Below, piece after piece: positions 26,501-35,500 of a stretch of 36,796 bases of DNA; position 1 is the first letter of the stretch, and each line of letters starts with the position of its first letter. The stretch comes from Phoronis australis (taxonomy: Eukaryota; Phoronida; Phoronidae). The DNA lies in assembly GCA_002633005.1 (NCBI GenBank), contig NMRA01000804.1:37621-74416 (forward strand), in the 5' to 3' direction. Made by a program: the position numbers and the translations under genes. A model generated the notes under the pieces. That model was not told the origin of the DNA. It did not search any database and saw only the letters and a list, made by a program, of their open reading frames with translations.

Positions 26501-29500
26501 GCTGTAGTTGGTGTTATAATTGCTGTGGTGTCGCATTAAGACGTTAACCTTCTTTTTAAGATTAATTCAGATGTTATGACCAAGTGTCTAAATTTACGTT
26601 AATTGTTGTTCAAAACTTGCACACTAAATGCCTCATGTTGTGTCCTGCATGAACACTAGATGTCAACATATACACGATTAGGCAGGTTAACTTAACTCAG
26701 TTCTGTAATTTTTTTGTTAAAAGGGTGTGGCTTAGTGGTAGACACAAACTTAAATCATATTGCGTGAGGCCACATAATCATCTGAATATAACTGCAGGAG
26801 ACATCTAGGTCAAAACCAATGATGAGGCACTATTATGTTTCAACAGTGTTGATTAACACAAGAGGCATGGCAATAGCCAATCAGAGTTTTAACACTCTCC
26901 AGTTTGTGTAAAAAACTGTGGAAGAGTCTGCAGTCAGATGTATCCAGTAGATTAGTTTTCTGCATCTCAGTCTTGTTCTTCTAATACAGCCTCAGCATGA
27001 ATGGTAAACGGTGTCGTCTGCTGTCCTGTATCTGCCATGTTGGTTGTTTCAGCGTCTTCTACCAAATGCAGCAAGTGTTTGCCAACCTGATGGAGAGCAA
27101 GTTGCAGTACTACCAGCCTGACATCTTTTGGAGAGTGTTCAAACTATGGGGTCAGACGGTCAACATACGTGAACAGCAGGATGCGTTTGATTTCTTTCAA
27201 GCATTGGTTGATCAGGTGGATGAAAGGTTAAAGGTCAGTCTCTGTCTTAAGGGTTCACGGCATTAGTGGGCTGTGTCTTAGGCAATATATCAGTGTTCCT
27301 TTTTGGCTCTATGCTGCGGTTAATTAAAAAGTTCAAATTTTAATGAATTTGATGATTGAGTCAATCTCGTATTTGTTAAAACAAAATGATTATCAAATTT
27401 AAAAATTTTGAGACCTATTGGAATGTATCAAATTTTGTGAGCAGTGCTTGTTCAAAACCTGAAACTTAATATCAATTGGCACTGGTGTGTACTAAAATAT
27501 AAATGTATGTCATGAATGTTCGTGATTTACATAATTTATGTTCAGATTATAATTAGGTTGTGAATAATCTATATATGTGATTCTACAGGAGATGGGTCGA
27601 GACCAGGTGTTCAAGAAGAAGTTGCAAGGTATCTTCTCAGACCAGAAAATTTGCAATGGCTGTCCACATAGGTGGGTGTTTATCTTTGTTTCATGAACCC
27701 TTGCTTAGTAAGTTGTAGTGTTTCAGTTAGGATCCATATTAGCTGAGATTCGTTGGTATGACATGGAGCCAATGGTTTCGTGTCACCGACGTAATTTCGG
27801 TTTCGTCTGTCTCAGAGTAGATGTTTCATCAACTTGTTTTTGGCACTTGTATGTGAATGTCACGGGAAGTCAATAGTGTCCCTTGAAGTCAATAGGGTCC
27901 CTTGAAGTCAATAGGGTCCCTTGAAGTCAATAGGGTCCGTTGAAGTCAATAGGGTCCCTTGAAGTCAATAGGGTCCGTTGAAGTCAATAGGATCCCTTGA
28001 AGTCAATAGGGTCCGTTGAAGTCAATAGTGTCCCTTGAAGTCAATAGGGTCCCTTGAAGTCAATAGGGTCCCTTGAAGTCAATAGGGTCCATTGAAGTCA
28101 ATAGGGTCCATTGAAGTCAATAGGGTCCGTTGAAGTCGATAGGGTTCCTTGAAGTTGATAGGCTTCCTTGAAGTCAATAGCGTCCCTTCAAGTCGATAGG
28201 GTCCCTTCAAGTCAATAGGGTCCCTTGAAGTCAGTAGGGTCCCTTGAAGTCAATAGAGTCCCTTGAAGTCAGTAGGGTTTCTTTAAGTCAATAGGGTTCC
28301 TTGAAATCAGTAAGGTCCCTTGATGTAAACTTGTCTTCATATTCTTGAAGTTTGTTGGAGATCTGTGACTTGCTACTTATTTCTTGGAAACCAGATTTAT
28401 TTGACAATGAGAGGCGGGTTGATGAACCAGTAGAACACTTCAGGGAACCTTGGATACAGAGAAAGGGACTGTTAGTATGGGTCATTCATAATGATGCATA
28501 TCAACAAATGAGTGTTGTCTCTGAAATAGTATTTAGCTGGTCATTTTGACATGACAGCCCTTTTGACCTGGATGACTTCACCTGGATGACTTCACCTGGA
28601 TGGCTTCACCTGGGGGCTGTTTAGTGAAAGTGGCTTAAAACAGAAATTTGGTCTTATGCTCCCACTTCATCATTGGTGAAAAAGGTTTACTCAAGTAATT
28701 ATGAAAATATTGCAGTCTAGAAACAATTCAGAGAAGTTTTCTCAGTAGCTAACAGTTATATTTATATTCTCAGAGACTGCAGTGTTTCTCAAGTGAGACC
28801 AAATGTCAGTTTGAAGTCACTTTTCAGGAGGCATGCCTTCATGGTCTCTATGAGCACTCATTATGTAAGTCTGATATACCCATTATGTGTAAGCCTGATA
28901 TACCCATTATGTGTAAGCCTGATATACCCATTATGTGTAAGCCTGATATACCCATTATGTGTAAGCCTGACATACCCATTATGTATCAGCCTGATATACC
29001 CATTATGTGTAAGTCTGACATACCCATTATGTATCAGCCTGATATACCCATTATATGTAAGCCTGATATACCCATTATGTGCAGGTATGAGCGTGAAGAG
29101 GCTTTCTTTGCCCTCAACTTGACTGTAAAGAACGCCACTCTGCAAGACTCACTGGATCAGTTTGTTAAGGGAGAACTGTTGGATGGTGATAATGCATATT
29201 TCTGTGAAAAGTGTGGTGAGAAGGTGAGTATCACGGGGTTGTGCTTGCGGGTCATGGGGTCATCATTGTGGGTCACGGGGTTAAGATTGTGGGTCATGGG
29301 GTCATGCTTGTGGCTCATGGGGTCATTTGTGTGGGTCATGGGGTCATGCTTATGGGTCATTGGGTCATGTTTACGGGTCACAGGGTCATACTTGCGGGTC
29401 ACGGAGTCAACTGACAGGTCACTAATTTTCTTATGTGCTTGGGCATGTTTTTAGAAGATTTTTGCTTCTGAGATGGCTATTTTATTGACATTGGTGTTTT

Positions 29501-32500
29501 TCTGAAAATATCTCAGTTATAGCGGACAGCTGCAATTGGATAAAATGGGAATATTGAACATTCTTTGTCAGTTGTAGTATGGATAAACCCGTCATTAAGG
29601 TACTTTGTTGTAGTAAATTGTTAATTTTTGCAAGTTGATAACATGTTATGGGAGTCCCAGTGCAATAAAAATATAACTGACCAGTTTCCTTATATTTGTG
29701 ATAATTTTATTTTAAAATTAATACATTTATTTGTTAATAGTGAATATGACTGGTGTTGTGTGGCCCCATCTTTACATTATGAATAACATTACATCATATA
29801 AAACAAATATGTATTTTGAAATGGAATCCATAGTGATTGGTTCTACAATTAGCTCACGATTATTATGATTGAGATGTTGAATAAAGGGAACTGTAAAGGT
29901 AAAAGACACTCATTCAAAAAACACACTCACTTGTATCGAAACAATTAAATTGACATTTACATGTTGGCATATCTGCATGAAAAGAATTCTCAATTTTATT
30001 ACAATAAGATGAAGAAGTGGTTAAAAATACCATGATCACTCGTATGAAAAATATGTATCTTGATATTAATCTATTCTCCACTGCAGAGAGACACCATGAA
30101 GATGTATCTTGATATTAATCACTTCTCCACTGCAGTGAGACACCATGAAGATGTATCTTGATATTAATCACTTCTCCACTGCAGAGAGACACCATGAAGA
30201 TGTATCTTGATATTAATCACTTCTCCACTGCAGAGAGACACCATGAAGATGTATCTTGATATTAATCACTTCTTCACTGCAGAGAGACACCATGAAGATG
30301 TATCTTGATATTAATCACTTCTCCACTGCAGAGAGACACCATGAAGATGTATCTTGATATTAATCACTTCTTCACTGCAGAGAGACACCATGAAGCGCAT
30401 GTGTATCAAGACACTGCCCTCACTACTGTGTATACAACTCAAGCGATTCAGTTATGACTGGGAAGCCAACAGAGCTCTCAAGTTTGATGACTACTTCAAA
30501 GTGAGTGTAACTTGTAATGTTGACAATAGGTGGAGTACATGTTATGCTTACACACTTGTCAGCATTGGAAGTAGTCCACTACTGATAGTTTGGGGCCCAT
30601 TTTTGAAGTCATGAGTCCAGTCTTATTTAGGTTGTAACTTAGATTTTAATTTGCACAAAGTTCATTAACATGAATTGTGAAGGTGGTCATTAAGTCTGCA
30701 AATGAAAGAAATGAAAACTTATCAACTTTGCCTCATTTGCAACATTTTCTCTTTTCTAAACAAATGCAGTGTATTGTATTTGTAAGGCTGTGCTTTGGAC
30801 CGTCTGAGCTACGATTGGGCTCCTGGACCTAAAGTCTCTTATTATGCTTTTTTCTCTGGTCTGCGAAGTGGTACAGTTGGATCTTGTACTCAGGATAACA
30901 AGGTTTTTATTGATATGATGTTCAATTGTTTCCCACATTTTCATGCTGTAAAGTAAATGATCGTGTCAATTTACATCAATTATTAGTGACCAGCACAAAT
31001 GACTGAGAATATGAAAGGAAGGTATGAAGAGAACAAGCCGGGTTGGACTCCTACAGACACTGCAATATGCTAATTTGCTTGTACTATTTAGAGTGCTATT
31101 CTATGCTGGTTATACTATAAACAATTGTGGAATACGATCTATAGATGACCTCCATTTCTCAAGTTATGCATGATTGGGAAACTTCAGAGCAATTCCAAAA
31201 ACTGTGAAATAATTTTAACCGGTTGTTTTTTGTTCAGTTCCCATGGGTGTTGGACATGGAGCCATTTACGACCTCAGGAATACAAAGGCAGGAGGCAGAG
31301 GAGAATGCAGACTCACAGGAGGCAGACGAGGTGTTCACGACCGCTAGCGCCACCTGTNCATTGTCCAATCCTAGCAAGAACAAATGGTTCAAGTTCAACG
31401 ATACTGTGGTGGAAGAGTTTGACATGAATGACACGTCCATCGAGGCGGAGTGTTTTGGTGGAACGTACAAAGCCAAGGTTTATGAACACTGTGAGTTCTA
31501 GAGGAAGGCTGAGGAGACGGTGTAAGCAGTGCTGCAAGACTGCCCAAAGGGCTGTTCTCTTAAAGGATCTGGCTTTGTCTACAACCAAAAGTACAAAGTC
31601 CCATCGATTTCCAATTATCCACACCCATTTTGCATTGTAATGCCTGATTTTCTGGGATAGCAGAAATAGATAGAATTCACAAATTGCATTTCTTTACAGA
31701 AATCAATTTTTTTACTTATCATGTCTTAAAATCTTTTTAACGTATTCTCGTGCAAACGCAGGCTGTTTCTTTTCAACTCATGACAAAGCTGACAGGAATT
31801 TAAGTGTTTCCTGCTGCTGCCATCTTTTGGCTGTTTTAAGGCAGTTTTTCTGTAATACGAATATTAGCATAAGCCAAGATCCGGGGTTTTAACATGTCTC
31901 AAGTTCTTTTTTGTTTATTTTTTGATATGAGTACACCCCTAGAAATCGCTTTCGCATTGCATCCAGGATATCATTCACTCCCTTGCGTACATTCACTAGT
32001 AAGACTATCTCAAGTCAGAGTGTGATCAAGCAAAGCGTCTGTTGAGTTCCTAAACAGTGTAAACAATCTTTGTTTACACTGTTGAGTTCCTAAACAGTGT
32101 AAACAATCTTTGTTTCCTTTAGCGAGCTCATACCCTGAGGAGCGTGTGCGGTACTGGAATGGCTACTTGTTGTTCTACGAACGCGTTGAGGACAACCGTA
32201 GCCCCGTCCTGACCAAGAAGAGCAGGATCTCTCTCAAGAAAAAGCCCTCACCAGCTCAGAGGTAACACTGATTGTGATTGAATGTCAGTGGTGTGTCTGT
32301 ACTCTTGTACACATTTAAAAACATTAATAAGATTTTTCCAATGAAAACAATATCAACTGATCGGCCACTGAACACCAAACTTCTACAGAAATCGGTTTTG
32401 TTCTGTATTTTTACTTTTAGGATATATTTGTAAAAATTCAGCGTAAGTAATTTTTTATTATGGTGACATTTGTTCAAATGAATTTACACAATGAATATGT

Positions 32501-35500
32501 TACAAAACAGGAACACCCAGCCCTCCACAGGGCTTATAAGTCACTTTAGATTCATGATACAAAAAGAAAAAACAAGTGTACACGCATTGCAAGAGGACCA
32601 AAAAGAGAACACTGAGATGAGAGCTATCATATATAACTGTAACTTTTCCTTTAAGCTGCTATGTGCTTACTTACTGTTATGAAGTTTGTGTCAATTTGTA
32701 CTGTACTTTACTTAGAATAGAGATTACCTTGTGGGCGTGACCCTGACAATATGTTATTGGTGTTGGCACATTAAAGGACCATTTTGGTGGAACCCAGTTA
32801 TTTACTTTGATCTTAGTGTTAGTGCACTCGACCTCTGATATCAAGTCTGTTCTGAGTAAGGAAGAACAAGGTTAGACAATAACAGACTATTTAAACATGG
32901 CAAATGATACTCCGTAGCACTTTAAAAATAGTAAATATAGACACTCAGGTTGGCCAATAGTGAAATGTATCTAATAAACAGAAAAATCAGGAACCCCAAC
33001 CAGGAATCGTGTGCAAAAGGTGAAATGCTGCTCATGGAATGGATGACATAAAAGTTGGCTGCAAACAGTAATTGCACACGTCAGATATCCGGTCCTCATT
33101 AGGTCACTTGTAGGAGCACTAGGCCGGCAGTTTAAAGAACATTCTATTCTTCAGGCATTGAAAGTTCTATTTAGCTGTGTTAATGCACTCAACTGTCATG
33201 GTTTTTGACATTTTAAATTGCCTTTGTGTACGTTTTGGATTTCATGTCAAATTTCTATTGTCCATTCAGTCGCTAGTATTCCCCCTTTGTGATATCTCTT
33301 TTTCATTGCGTAGCCCATCGACCAATCCCGAGAGAGATAGCCTCTCCGAGTTGACGGAGCTGGTTCACAAGGGGGAGCGGAAGCACCTGTTCACGGATAA
33401 GATGCCCGCCCGCATTCAGCAGACAGTGCGTCAAATAAACCTTAGTTTTATGAAGAACCGTGATGTCTACGATGTCGAGTACTTCCGCTTTGTACATTCG
33501 TTAGCAGCTAAAAATGTGGTAAGCTACTTTGTTGAGGATGAGTTACGATATTCTTTTATGATACATGTTATGAGCTGACTGTGTATCAATTTGTGTGTAA
33601 CCTCGAATCCGTGAATTTTATTCATTGTTTTGTCAGGTAACTGTTGCTTATTTAGTTATTCAAAGCACACGTGTCCATCTTCTATCATAATATTAACTTT
33701 TATTTTAGACCCCTTGCAGGGCTTTCTGTGCCTCAATTTTGGAGCTGATTATCAGCCCCATTTTTCTCTTAAAAATATTTAAAAATCATGCGAAATTCAT
33801 CTGACCCGAAGATTATCATTCAGTGATTAAAAATTTAAAAAATCCTCTAGGTTAGAATCACTTTTAACTCGCACTTACCCTCGGCTTCACAGAGTTTTTT
33901 ATTAAGTGCAAAGATCTTCACTTAAGTGTCAAAAACCTTCCCAGCATTTACAGCCTTGGTGAATATGGATTAGTTCAATGCTTGGTGATCATATGGTATT
34001 GGCTTAAAGTTGTCTTTACAAACGATGGATACATGACTGGGTCATTTGACATAAACTAGTTGAAGGGATTTGCTGCGAAGGCCTTAGTGAATATCTTTTT
34101 CTTTAGAGGTAGCCAGAAATGTGTTTTACACTCACACGAGACACTGAGTTTTGGTCAGCATGATTCGAATAAATTCTGACAAAAGTATATGGTGGATTTG
34201 AAATGTAGAGCAAATTGAGGAGAATGTTTGTCAAGGGTAATTGAGAAACAGTCACTCTTGGTGGTCGTCAAGTTTGTAAATCTTGCTTTGATCTTGAAAG
34301 AGTCTTAGAACGTTAACTGAAATTTGTCATTCCAGACCAGAACTGATCACGAACGGTACAGTGACCTCTGTTTACAATGTCTGAAACTAAGTATTCCATT
34401 TTTGTACAACACTTACTACAGAACCAAGGGAAAACTCAGGTAAACAGGAATTATAAAATAATCTGTTGGCTTCATTGTAGTGGTAGCATAATGCAACGAA
34501 CTTCAACACAAAATGGCATCGGTGTTTTTCAAAATAACCAAAACTTTCTATAAAACTTTAAATTCTAAATTAATTTTTAATATCTTGCAAACAAAATGGC
34601 TAATTCTGTGGAATGGTTCACTTTTCATGCACACACATGTTTATGTGGGTGCATTTTGCTCTTGTTATGTAATTGATTGTAAGAATGGAAAGATATGTGG
34701 GGTTGTAATTTATGAAGGAGTCTTTTGGAATCATGACTTTATATGGTCTTAGGTTGACAATGGGAGTTATGTGGAGGTTGTCTCTGTTGCATTTTATAGT
34801 TTTGCCTCAATTAGCATATAGAGTATAGTGCTCACATCTGACGTCTGGTTCTCTATTGTATAGTGCTCACATCTGACGTCTGGTTCTCTATTGTTCAGTC
34901 AAGGATGAAGTCAAGGGGTGTATTTAAATTGACTGTCTCAAAAAAAAAAACGCTGAAAATGAAACAAATAAGAGGCTAGTATTTAAATTGTTTTACTACA
35001 CATACAAATCAGATCTTGGCTTAGTGCGGTCAAAATGCTGACCGGATGGCCTCTTTTCTGGTGTGTACACCAGTCTCCAATACTGTACCCAAAAGTATGT
35101 ACACCTGACCAGATGGCCTCTTTTCTGATGTGTACAACAGTCTCCAATGCATGATACTATGCTATGCATTGTCTGATGTGTACACCAGTCTCCAATGCAT
35201 TATACTATGATATCATTGTCCAGTTACAAGGAGGCATGTGCAGTATATGTAAAATCTTGACTATCCATGTTTCAGGGAAGACAGTGAAAAGTGGGTGGAG
35301 CTTGTCTCCACTGCATTATCCAATTGCAAGGAAGCGTGTCAGTGGATGATCCGTTACATGACAACAGATTTGGGTAGACATCTAATAAGGTAACTTTAGT
35401 CTGAACGTGTTGATTTATGTCTGTTTTAAAGTTGTTAGATGCTTTAAGTGGTCTTCACTGTTGTTTGCATATTAGCAGAGTATAGCACAGAACATGGATA

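Noticed and set aside
27861-28330. Regular array resembling a CRISPR
   Set aside because: Units are contiguous 20-bp direct repeats without unique spacers, inside an intron of an animal gene.
28861-29145. Minus-strand open frame with NGYIRLTH repeats
   Set aside because: It is the reverse reading of the 24-bp minisatellite; openness follows from the 3n unit length.
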